Assembly: GCA_961205875.1 (NCBI GenBank) | Contig: OY540809.1 | Span: forward strand, 27,602,267-27,666,266 | DNA length: 64,000 bases | Direction of reading: 5' to 3' | From: Sialis fuliginosa | Lineage: Eukaryota > Arthropoda > Insecta > Megaloptera > Sialidae | Shown: piece by piece, positions 46,800-57,081 of the stretch | Position numbering within the stretch: the stretch's first letter is position 1 | Layout: each line of letters starts with the position of its first letter | The notes under the pieces: model-generated | What the model was told of the DNA's origin: nothing | What the model saw: only the letters and a program-made list of their open reading frames with translations | Database searches by the model: none | Made by a program: the position numbers and the translations under genes

Positions 46800-47130
46800 T
46801 TTAGCCACTAGCTGTAGCAGGGCCGACAGAGCGACGGCTGCGTAGTTGATCGAGCGGCCGCACCGCGTCGCCACTGACGCCAGTACCTCGTGGGCTATCG
46901 AGAAGCCAGCATCTCTAGACTGGCGTTGTCTCAGTATACATCAACATTTAAACCCTTCTTGGATTTAAAGCTAAACACAACATTGTTTGTGTACTTAAAT
47001 AATAAATACAAAACGACGTGGTTCATGATTTAAATGTTAAGTTACGTTAGTGACGATTGTATTAGTGGTGAATTTTTATGTGCTTGTGAAATAAATGGTG
47101 TTCGAGTGAAATCTTGTAATTAAAAAACCA
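46800..47130 (+). promoter_or_regulatory. candidate promoter / non-coding first exon (CpG island)
   Basis: 46811-46925 is sharply GC-rich in an AT-rich setting and holds about 14 CpG in 105 bp (GGCCGACAGAGCGACGGCTG, GAGCGGCCGCACCGCGTCGC). An arthropod-type initiator TCAGTATA follows at 46931. Downstream to about 47130 the sequence is mixed-composition DNA without an ORF, as expected of a 5' UTR. CGCCAGT (46878) and ACTGGCG (46918) form a small inverted pair. The strand is inferred from the initiator only. It might instead be a GC-rich repeat fragment. Confidence 0.35.
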
Positions 47131-49544
47131 ATTAATTTAGAAAAGAATGTTTACGAACTCACGATAAATTGTGACTGCAGTTTTCTCCTGTGTGTTTTAA
47201 TTAGAGGAAAATTATATATGTATGTGTATTCATTGGTATACAGTTGTTTAAGAAAGTTTTAGAATTTGATATTGCTGTGAATTGTATGTTTTGTTTTTAC
47301 ATGAAGTGGATGTTGTTCAGTAAAAAGGTGTGTATGTTTTTAATGATCATTAATTATTAAGATTTGTTCAAGGGTCGTTATTTTCTACATTCAATTAAAT
47401 TATAAACAAATCCTTTAGATGGTTTCTTGGGAATTATTTATGAATATAGTCAAATAGGAATGCGGAAATATATTTATATTGAATAATTAGGAAATATTAA
47501 ATGTTATTTTAAACTTTTTGTTTCGATGAAAAATTACGAAACTTTTATTAATATACATTTTTTTATGTTTAAAATAATAAACTAATGATTGATAATTTTG
47601 CATGATTTTATGCATTCATTTATATACAAAAATCAATTGCAGAAAATATATAATAAATAAATTCGACATTTCGTATTGATGATACTAATTGCTAAAAAAA
47701 CTTACTTGCAACTAATAATAATAAATACAAAGTGTATTATATAACTGATATAAGACCTGTTTTACAATTCCGTTAAAAGATGAAGTAAATTCTATATTTT
47801 TATATCTTCAATTCAAATAAAATAATATAATAAAAATATACGAAAGAGAAACTTTTGTATAAATTATTAAAGAAGTGAATTTTTTTATAGTATACATTTT
47901 CTCAGAAGTCGTGGATATTCGCTTTAAGGAAATATTCTATTGAAATCAGTTTTGAATGAATATTTGAGATTTGAATTGTATGGACAATAATTGGGAAGAG
48001 CAAACGAAATAGCCGGTGAGGTTTCTATTCTTACTTTTATTAACCATTAGGTAACTGTTCTTTATTTTCTCATTTGATATATTTCAGGGATTGCTACTGA
48101 GTATTTAACTATTGGATACATTATTTTGTATCATAGATATATTATACATAGTGTATATTACTTACTATTAAAAGAATAGAATTAAATTATTAACTATGCG
48201 TCTAGGTACTTGGTAAATAGATTTAAAGTATGTGTATTATCATTGCGTACTTTTAATTATAAACTCTACTAAAAAAATATATATGTTTGTTTATGTTATT
48301 TAAGAATGATTAAATATTTTGTAGATTTTCTGTCTACTTGTGTGTTATAAAAACAACACTGTTCTTTTTTATCTTCATATTAATGAATATATTTTCGAGT
48401 CTATTCGAATCGATCATTATTGAAACAATATCATTGAAAACTTTTATGTTAATATATTTTATAACCATAAACGACAGTTACATATAATAATAGGAATTTG
48501 TAATAAAATTCCTGAAAACGTGAGAAATTCACGCATGCAAATAATTTTAAGTAGAATTTAGAAATTATTTCCTTATTGAGTTGAAGAATTTCTTAGCTTT
48601 TTGTTTGTGTTTGTTATGATTTTGTATTCGTTTGTTATTTTCTATCTATTGTATCCATCTTTGTATGACTTAACAATAAATATTATTATTATAGTAAACT
48701 TCGTCTGTAACTGCTAATTGAAATTATCATATTAAAATATTAAATTTTGTCTTGTTTCATATGCATATTAGTGTAACCAAGTGTGTTCTGTATTTAAAAT
48801 AATAAATATATTTAGCAAAACATGCAGTACAGTTTCTATTTATATAAACAAAAATGTTTTCTTATATTCATTTGTAATTACATTATTTGCGAATCATCAT
48901 TTAAAAATTTAAAAACATCCAGTTGTAAACAAGAAGATCAAACATATAAGCAAACACCCCGGGGTGACCGTTTCTAATTTAAATTAAAGTTCGTTTGTGT
49001 ATTCAGAAGCAGCACCTATTCGTTATTTACTGGTATTTTTTATATCAAATGAAAAACGGTTTTAGTTCACTGGAATATTTTTCAAACTTTATGTAGATAT
49101 AAAATATACTGTTGTCCGAATTTTGTGGTGAAGTAGAAAATAAGGTTCGCTAGATAATTTACATATTTTTCATTTGGTCGACGGGTTTGGGATATGCAGT
49201 AAAAAAGCACTGACGTTATGAACTAAAATGTTTAATGCATTTAAAATATAATGAGGTAGGTGCTATCAAAAACCTTTGTACCGAAAAATTAAAATAAAGT
49301 ATTGAAAATGCTTACTGATCAATTTTTTTAGATTTGTTGGCTGTCATTGTTTTATATCAAAAACTTTTATACAGAGTATCGAATTTTATTATTTTGATTT
49401 GGTTAAGCTAGACAACGTGGTCAGCTATCAATCATCGATCAAAGAAAAATTCTTTATAAAACCGAGTACAAATAATTTCTAATTAGTTTGTGCCATTCCC
49501 ACATACCAATCTATTTATTAAGAAAAAAACTTAAAAATCAAAAT
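47131..49544. other. AT-rich stretch, nothing recognised
   Basis: Could be intron if 46.8 kb is a first exon. A perfect 12-bp palindrome CACCCCGGGGTG lies at 48955-48966. No ORF of note. Confidence 0.4.
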
Positions 49545-49998
49545 AAAAACGACTTCAAAAAAACCCTAAAAACACTTGAAGTCGGTTTTTTTCTTAAAAA
49601 GTTTTTTATTGGCTGTTCAATTTAATTATTATTATATACTTTTCAGTATTTTTAGATTTTTTAAAGTCGGTTTTATTATTTTTTAAGTTTTTTATTTTTT
49701 TCCATTTTGAGTGGCGTATCTAAGAACTCCATGGTCAGATTCTAATAAAACTTATAACCGAATAGATGCATATTTGTCGGAGATATGCCCGGAAATACAT
49801 AAAAAAATATATACAGCAAAATTGAAAACCCTCTCATTTTTCAGATTTTGGAAAAAATATATGGAAGCTAAATTTTGAGTATACTCTTTCAAATAACAAA
49901 AAAATAATCCAAATTGGTGCATGTTTGTCGGAGTTATGCCCGAACATACATAAAAAATATACAGACGAATTTTCCTCCTTTTTTGACGTCGGTTAAAA
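49545..49998. repeat. GAAGTCGGTT-type dispersed repeat, copy 2
   Basis: ACTTGAAGTCGGTTTTTTTC, AAAAAGTTTTTTATTGGCTG, AACTCCATGGTCAGATTCTA, then TTTGTCGGAGATATGCCCGG and a second TTTGTCGGAGTTATGCCCGA 130 bp later. Collinear with 40590-40880 but longer, ending with GACGTCGGTTAAAAAC. Confidence 0.6.
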
Positions 49999-50227
49999 AC
50001 AATAATTTATACTCAATTAGTTATACAATAACAACAAACAAATGATAAATAATGAATGTTTTTACGTAAATCATTATAAAAAACGTAAGATAGATATCGT
50101 TTCCCCGTGTCTTCACCCGTGTGTATTTTGAAATTATTAAATGCTTTTTTATACTCTTTTATCAGATTTAAGATTATTAAATTTATACAAATTAAAACTA
50201 TCAAAATATATATATCAAATATAAATT

Positions 50228-50350
50228 CCCTAACCATAAAAATTGTAAGAGTTTAGATTTACAGACAAAGTGTCTTTAGGACTCTGATGATGATAGCATT
50301 GCTATTGAAACACGTGTAAGTCTAAACTCTTACAATTTTTATGGTTAGGG
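50228..50350. repeat. 30-bp inverted repeat enclosing a hammerhead-like core
   Basis: The arms 50228-50257 and 50321-50350 are perfectly complementary (starting CCCTAACCATAAAAATTG). The 63-nt loop contains the motif listed at 50279-50322. Transcribed on the plus strand this forms one long stem capped by the catalytic-core-like fold. Confidence 0.85.
50279..50322 (+). ncRNA. candidate hammerhead-like ribozyme motif (type I layout)
   Basis: In order on the plus strand: GACT (helix I, 5' side, 50280-50283), CTGATGA (50284-50290), one extra T, GATAGC-ATT-GCTATT (helix II, 6 bp with one G-U pair), GAA, then A-C paired with G-T across an ACGT loop (a minimal helix III, 50310-50317), A as the cleavage-site base (50318), and AGTC (helix I, 3' side, 50319-50322), complementary to GACT. 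Every conserved core box of the hammerhead is present. The tiny helix III fits type I motifs known from Penelope-like retroelements. The extra T between CUGAUGA and helix II is not in the canonical form and may abolish cleavage. Basis: the sequence is seen; the fold and function are inferred. Confidence 0.45.
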
Positions 50351-50352
50351 GA

Positions 50353-51059
50353 TTTGTATTTGATAAGTCATAACCATAGTTTTGGTCTGTTGTTTGTTAT
50401 ATCAAAATATATTCTATTGGTTACAAAAATAAACTAAAAAATTTCAACACTGTATAAACAGATCTAGGTACATACAATACATAAACACAGTAAATATTAT
50501 TGAAACAAACAAATAGATAAACGATTGATGCATTCACATGAACCATAATAGTTTCCGTTATGAAGTTTTTATGCACTACTCGTTTATATGAACTACATAA
50601 TTCATTTGATATCCCAGTAGATTCATATAAAGAAAGCTCTGCAGTATATCGCAGAAACGGTTTCCAGGAACGATTCAAAATGTTTCCTTTGTAAACAGAA
50701 TATTTAAATTATCAAAACGTTTTGTGTGGAGCGGTCAACTAGAATACATAGTTTACTTTACCTTCTAGTTTCTAAATTGTTGTGAATAGATAAGAGGTTG
50801 TGCAAATAACGTATAATTGTTATTAAATTAAGTATGGCGTTTAATATGCATATGAATTTAAATAAAGTTGATGACTTATTTTGTTATAGTGACATCATAT
50901 ATTTTTAATGTTATAGCTTATTCTTTAACCACGTTATGAATAATACGGTAAATTGTTAATAAATTATATTACATTAAAAACAATATAGTAACTATTGTGG
51001 TTAATATGTTTCACATAACTCCGTCTAGCTCGCTTAGAAATGACACTAACTGACCACCA
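50353..51059. other. no gene seen
   Basis: AT-rich. An 85-codon minus frame (50421-50678) shows no recognisable domain. Confidence 0.4.
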
Positions 51060-51595
51060 ACGTTCTAGTGGCTAAAAATGATTTTATTAATTTAAAAATT
51101 TAATAACATCTATCTAAATTTTTTACATGATATTTTTTATTTAGGTTTAAACAATTTTTTATTTAATAAATATAAATCTCTATAAAAAAATCTAAAAAAT
51201 ATGTAAGTTTCGTTGGATTAAAGTAAACAATTTTTGTTTATGTTTCTAAAATCATTAGTTTCTATATGAACATTGTACATTATAGTTCATCCATGAATAA
51301 AACGTTTATTCTGAAACGAACTGAATATTATTATAATCATGACTTTTCGAGAATCGATTTAAACGTATATGCTATATATTCGAGCGGATTACTCCTATTT
51401 CTAGTGGCTAAAAATGATTTTATTAAATTCTTTATAAATTATCTGAAAAAAAAACATCTGTATACCTACATGATATTTTTTTACGTGATCATTTAATAGC
51501 TGTAAACAAATTTTTGTTTAATAAATACTCGTATAAATCTCTATAAAAAATGTCAACTGATATGTAAAAATATATCGTTATAATAGCGAAATATT
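51060..51595. repeat. direct duplication (~170 bp) beside the large inverted repeat
   Basis: CTAGTGGCTAAAAATGATTT at 51066 recurs at 51401, followed in both by an ACATGATATTTTTT box and AATCTCTATAAAAAA. The first copy is more diverged. Confidence 0.6.
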
Positions 51596-52191
51596 CATGT
51601 TTTATGATTCTTTTCCCGGAAACTAATTGTTCAATCAGAATAAATTTAAAACGAAAATAATCAGCTATTTTTAGACTATTGCTTGAATTTTTTTCATTTT
51701 GATTATTACTGTTATTAAATGTGAAAACTTTATTAAAATCGATTTCTCTCACTGCGTTGTAAACTGACATCATGGCTAGCTACAGGATTCCTTTGACGGT
51801 ACACGGTGAACGATTCGAATAAAGTTTTCACATGTAATAATCAAAATTAGGGGTACACCGGCCGGAATTCACGGAACTGGTAAATTCCGGCCTGATTTTC
51901 CGGAATTTTTAATTTTTATTACTGTTTTCTACTAAGAAATTCATAAATAATATACATTTTTTTGCTTAAAAAATCAAATATAAATATAATAATTATGCCA
52001 TAACAATATTTTATTAGCAAAAATTTTTATTGAAAAAATCATTTCATAACACAAAAACAGGTTTTTAACATTTTGTGCAGCAAAAGTATGATTGTAATTA
52101 TAACATTGCTTGACCTTAAAAAATAAGAAAATATTTTATAATAATATATGAACAAAAATGCCATTATATTATGTACATTGAACTGTTCAAT

Positions 52192-53081
52192 TATACAGGG
52201 TGAGTCATATCAGGAAAAACAAACTTAAACAGTTGATCAAGAAAAATATTTCATGAAAAAAGTTCATATAAACATGTGTTCGGAAATTCTTCGCGAAGGA
52301 GCTATAGGCTTTCAAATATTTTGTTTAAAATTTGTTTTTATTTAATATTTTGAGAATCCATTGTGGTACAGTTATGAAATTCTATAATCGGTTTAGTATT
52401 AAACACGTATTAATACTAAACCGATTATAAAAAGAAAGATCGAGTGAAAATTTTGAAATAGGACAACAATATTTCTTTAAAAAATGATCGGAAAGCTTTT
52501 TGTATTTTCGATAATAAAACAACTCATATCAAAGATACAACGCATTTTATTCATTATTATTGAATAAAAATCACAATTGCCATGGAAAATATTTTTGTTA
52601 GTCGAGGCGTCAGCCAAAACTACAACAATCACACGAGTGCAATATTAAAAAGTCAAATAAGCTTTGGAAAAAAGAATGGTTGATGTTTAAAATTTTTATA
52701 TTTATTTAAATTCGTTGTTTATTTTGTTAATGTATAACAGCAATGCTAAAATTAGGGAGGAATGCTCAGGGTGCCAGTTCAGAAGGGACGGTGGACTGTA
52801 TGGGGCCGGCCTGGCCCCATACATCCCTGATCTAAATAATCATTATTGATACTGGAAATCGATAACACGTATAATACTAAACCGGGTATCAAATTTATGT
52901 ACTGTATCACAAAAGGATCTGAAAATTTTAAATAAAATCTAATTTAAGACATAATTTTTGAGAGTCTGTAGCTCCCTCAGGAAGAGTTTCCGGACATATG
53001 TTTACATGAACTTTTTTGTTTGAAATTTTTTTCTTAATCAACAAATTTATTCCACCTGCATGATATGACTTTCCCTGTATA
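52192..53081. repeat. palindromic element inside hAT copy 2, TATACAGGG ends
   Basis: TATACAGGGTGAGTCATATC (52192) mirrors GATATGACTTTCCCTGTATA (53062-53081). Arms: ACATGTGTTCGGAAATTCTT against its counterpart near 52985-53002, and TTTGTTTTTATTTAATATTT against its counterpart near 52930. A perfect 19-bp hairpin, ATAATCGGTTTAGTATTAA with its mirror, lies at about 52383-52427. The palindrome ends immediately before the hAT stop codon. Confidence 0.75.
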
Positions 53082-53230
53082 TCAAAGATTTTCGAAAAAT
53101 TTCAATTGTTCTGGTGTAAATATAAGACTTGTTCTAAATTTTTTAATAATACCTACTGTAGCCCTACATATGTTTTCCTCAAAAACATTTCCTGCCTCCG
53201 AAAATAACCTCTCCGAATAGACTGATGCAT
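53082..53230 (-). pseudogene. hAT transposase C-terminal (dimerisation) fragment
   Basis: The minus strand reads ASVYSERLFSEAGNVFEEN and then ICRATVGIIKKF, TSLIFTPEQLKFFENL, stop (TGA at 53082-53084). 'S.ASERLFS.AGN' followed by 'L.P....L.F...N' is the signature of the hAT C-terminal dimerisation domain (Dimer_Tnp_hAT). About 48 codons are intact. The large catalytic middle is missing. Further upstream on the same strand, DKSQTASRHIHNKM (53359-53400) may be the end of a BED zinc finger. In copy 1 this SERLFSEAGN stretch has been deleted. The inner palindrome has inserted right behind the stop codon, so the C-terminal reading was spared. Confidence 0.8.
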
Positions 53231-54309
53231 ACTATCTGAACTTAGCTTATAGTATTAAGATAATGCAGTATTGTTTATGATACATGCACTATAAATAGTA
53301 ATGTATTGGTGCTTTTATTTCCAGTAGTAGGCATTCTTTTACCTGTAAAAATTGATATCATCTTATTGTGAATATGTCTAGATGCTGTTTGTGATTTATC
53401 ACATTTATAATTTGACACTAGAAATATAATTAGATTAGATGAAGAAGAACGTATGATATAAAAAAAACAATTTAAAACAATCGATCTTACGAATCTGTAA
53501 AAATTACAATGATTGTAAAAAATAATATTTTTTATAATATACGAGTAATGTAGGACTCTACGCCTCTTCTATTTAAGAAATACCATATAAATTAATGGTA
53601 TAATACATAATTTAAGATAATAATATAATCTATGTAGAAAGCATACATATATGTATTGTTTTAATTATTATTATTAATTAAAATAGAATTTTTTGAAAAA
53701 AAAAATCCGTTTCCGCCAGGAATTGAAAATTCCAGTTCCGGTACACCTCTACTCAAAATGAAATAAATCAATTTATAGTTTAAAGTTACCTGATTATTTT
53801 CGTTTTTAATTTGTTCTGATTGAACAATTAGTTTTCGAGAAAAAAATCATAAAAACGTTAATATTTTGCTATTATTAAAGTTAACAAATTTAACATTTTT
53901 TTTTTAGATTTTTTTTTTATAGAAATTAGTATTTATTAAACAAAATTTTGTTAACACCTATTAAAGGATCGCGTAAAAAAATATCATGTAGGTATACAGA
54001 TATATATTTTTCAGACAATTTATAATGGATTTAATAAAATCATTTTTAACCCCTAGGTCGTAGGTAGTCGGTTAGTGTATTCGAAATAGGAGTAATCCAC
54101 TCGCCTACATTATTATGGTATATACATTTAAATTGATTTTCGAAAAGCCATGGTTATAATAATATTCAGCTCGTTTCAGAATAAACGCTTTATTCATGGA
54201 TTAATTTCAATAGGTACAATAAACATTAATGTACATTGTTCATACATTTTATATGAAACTTTTAGAGTACGTATGATTAATTAATTAACGCATTCATAAT
54301 TAAATTTCT

Positions 54310-54544
54310 TGAGTTGTCAGCTTTCGTTTCATACCCCACTTGAATTGAACAAACATTTTAGTAACCCATTTGCTACCCTTAGAAAAAGCAACAAAATCTG
54401 TGACATACAGATAGACAGACGGTGTTGATTTCATAAGCGTTCTTTTTTTACGATTTCTATTGAGATAAACATTATAGAATATAAATGTAATAATTTATTA
54501 CTACAATTTTCAGTATAGAAAGATGAATACAAAACATCCTTATT
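54310..54544. other. repeat fragment and AT-rich DNA
   Basis: GCTACCCTTAGAAAAAGCAA and ACATACAGATAGACAGACGG resemble the 3' part of the repeat at 10890-11060. No gene. Confidence 0.4.
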
Positions 54545-55402
54545 ATATATATGTATAAAGCTCAACGTCTCACAGGTGCTTATCACTTGAGAACCACTTA
54601 TTAGATTTACGTGGTTTCTTTTTTATTTCATAGGTACATTCTCTGGCCAGGTTATAGACTATATTTTGTTACGTTAGGTAACATAATAACTAAGCAGTGA
54701 TGATAATAGTCAATCAAGTCAGAAAAAAATTTGCCGTCGGCGCGCTATTTTGCAATACGCTGCCTAAACCGTTCAATATTGAACAAAATAATGTATTCAA
54801 TAATTTTGTAGAATCAAAAGATCTACAATAAAGTCAGCGGCACTATATGTCTAACTTTTATATTTAAGCCACAATGACTGCTTTTATGTTACAAAGAAAG
54901 TTTAAAATATTTGGGTTTTGTTTACGTGGACTTATGACCTGCAAAACATTAATCCTTACAGAAAAAAATTATTTCATCATCATAAGTACTTAATGTAGAT
55001 ATAATTTTCCCTTTACAGCATCCAATTTGGTCGTATAGTTTAGAAAATATCGAAATATACATACGGGAACATATTATTCGCGCGATGGCGACCCGTGTCG
55101 TGGTGTGCGGTAAGGAGGGAGCGTGCCAAGTAGGCGCAGGGCAGAGGGAATGATCATAGGCCGGTATTATTTTGATTGTCAATTGTTTTTTTTGTTTTTT
55201 TTTGTTATCTTTTAAATTTAAATAGAACAAAAATTATTTTTACTTTTTGTTCTGATTCGTTTTTGTTAGGTAGATAATTTAAGTGTTTGGTTTTTATTAC
55301 AATAATAACTAATCGTGTTTGTACTTAATTCAACTATATATTTTTTTAATCCTAAACAATAATTCCGTAGTCCACGCGAGCAAAGCCGCACGAGCTAGTA
55401 TG
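54545..55402 (+). repeat. dispersed repeat, copy 1, with a GC-rich insert
   Basis: Starts AAAGCTCAACGTCTCACAGG, runs through GTGCTTATCACTTGAGAACC, ACGCTGCCTAAACCGTTCAA, and ends AATTCCGTAGTCCACGCGAG ... GCCGCACGAGCTAGTATG. A segment absent from the copy at 56340-56660 lies between about 54840 and 55345. It includes a GC-rich block at 55070-55155 (CGCGATGGCGACCCGTGTCG). The tail is RTE-type. Confidence 0.6.
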
Positions 55403-56339
55403 TAATAATGTATTTTGTACAATTTAGTTCTGCGCATTTGTGCTGAAATACAAATGTGCACAACTTACCGTTCTGGAGATAGTTGATTTTAATAAACTCT
55501 CAAAATTATTTCTTTCAACCCTGATTGCAGGGTTTGATCAACACACTTTTCAGAAAATATTCCCCACAACAATTTATAAAACTTTCGAAAATTTCATAGC
55601 TATTGGAATTATTTAATACTTTTGCACAAGTTTCATGAACTAATATTATTAAGAAAATATATAGGTATACATATATATTACTTTCTGAGTGAAATAAAAA
55701 AAACGGTTGTAATTTTACATTCGATATAGACTACATTTAAAAATAAACTTTGTAGTTCTGTGAATACATTTATAAAATTTGTTTGCACAATTGTTCTAAA
55801 TTCTGAACGACTCGTATGTACGTGCCTTTACTATGTATTGATTGTGTTTAATGAACTTAGAGAGATTATAATATTGCATTGATGACAATAAATATTTATT
55901 TGATAGGTCATTAAAAATTTAACACTACTTTATATTAACCCTTCACTTACAGTTGGGTTAACTATGTATAATTTTTTAATATAAATGGGTCTACATTAAC
56001 ATTCAATAATGTACCCAATCAGATTTTGAGCTAATATAAGTGACGAATATGTACATTTACCTTAGATTTTATTTTTACTAAAAAACCTAGATATCAATTT
56101 CCAATATCAATATTGGTTGATAAAAGAAAAATATTTAATTTATTTCCGATAGATTTTATAGGTAAAATGTTAGACACAAATGTATCAAATCAAGATATTT
56201 TTCATACAGTAATGTTTGGGATCTTTCGACTATTTCTGCGACATTTTTCAAAAACTTATTTTTCGAGCCTGAAACATTAAGAAAATTGGGCAAGGTCTTT
56301 TTCGTGATGATAAATTAAAACTAGTTTTCTAGTACTTAC
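55403..56339. other. AT-rich stretch, nothing recognised
   Basis: No ORF, RNA gene or paired repeats. Confidence 0.4.
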
Positions 56340-56660
56340 TTTTATTACAAACTAGTTTATTGTTAGACTACGGAATTATTGTTTAAAAAATACGATTGAA
56401 TTATTTTAGATCTTTTTATTCTTCACAATTCTTAACTACATTATATTGTTCAATATTTTACGATTTAGGCAGTGTATTGCAAATTAGTGCGCTGTCACTG
56501 CTTATTTCTTATGTTACTTAACTTTAAAAAATATATACTAAAACCTGGGCAAAGTATATATCTATAAATTAAAAAAAACATGTAAATTAGACAAGTGGTT
56601 CTCCAGTGATAAGCACACTAACGGACAGACAGACAGAGAGACGTTGCGTTTTATAATATT
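56340..56660 (-). repeat. dispersed repeat, copy 2, inverted relative to 54545
   Basis: Reverse complement of copy 1: GACTACGGAATTATTGTTTA, ATTTAGGCAGTGTATTGCAA, GTGGTTCTCCAGTGATAAGC, then GACAGACAGACAGAGAGACG. It lacks the GC-rich insert, which shows that the insert in copy 1 is secondary. Confidence 0.65.
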
Positions 56661-57079
56661 TATAGATAATATGTAGATTGTAGATACTTAATTATAACTG
56701 ACAGAATATTTGTTCAACTTAACTGAACAGATGTTTTTACATTGTAACTTGTTAATTGTTGATAAAGTTTCTTTCATTTCCGATTTGCAATCAAAAACAT
56801 TGTGCTGTTTTGTGTAACATTATATCATTGCTTTTGTTTTATATTGTAGGTCAAACATCACACACATTTTAAAACAATATTGTCCATTTATCACTTTTAT
56901 TGTATATTTGAGATTGGGGTTTAAATGGTGACAATATTTTGAATTTTCGTAAATAGTTAATTACTATGCATGTACTGAAATATCTTTCTAAGCAATTTAA
57001 CAAACAGCTCTGCAATAAATTTTGAATTCATATTAAACTTCACTAATTCAAATAGTGAATAGTCATTTATTCGTAGTGG
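56661..57079. other. AT-rich stretch, nothing recognised
   Basis: A weak inverted pair, TTCACTAATTCAAATAGTGAATA near 57041, and its relative near 57644-57680 flank the pogo MITE. They may be the MITE's own insertion context. Confidence 0.4.
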
Positions 57080-57081
57080 TA

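Larger units (their letters stand above)
51848..53751 (-). mobile_element. non-autonomous hAT element, copy 2, carrying an inner palindrome
   Basis: The ends TAGGGGTACACCGG (51848) and CCGGTACACCTCTA (53738-53751) match those of copy 1 at 12552-14339. The flanks ATCAAAAT (51840-51847) and CTCAAAAT (53752-53759) form an 8-bp target duplication with one mismatch. Transposase remnants run on the minus strand. The inner palindrome sits at 52192-53081. Both copies share interior strings over most of their length, so they descend from one composite parent. Confidence 0.85.
51255..54265. repeat. large inverted repeat (~430-bp arms) with hAT copy 2 in its loop
   Basis: The left arm 51255-51680 mirrors 53790-54265: CATCCATGAATAAAACGTTT against AAACGCTTTATTCATGGATT, GCGGATTACTCCTATTTC against GAAATAGGAGTAATCCACTC, and AATTGTTCAATCAGAATAAA against TTGTTCTGATTGAACAATTA. 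The loop contains some 170 bp of its own sequence, including the mirrored pair ATGTGAAAACTTTATT / AATAAAGTTTTCACAT, plus the hAT element. Confidence 0.75.
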
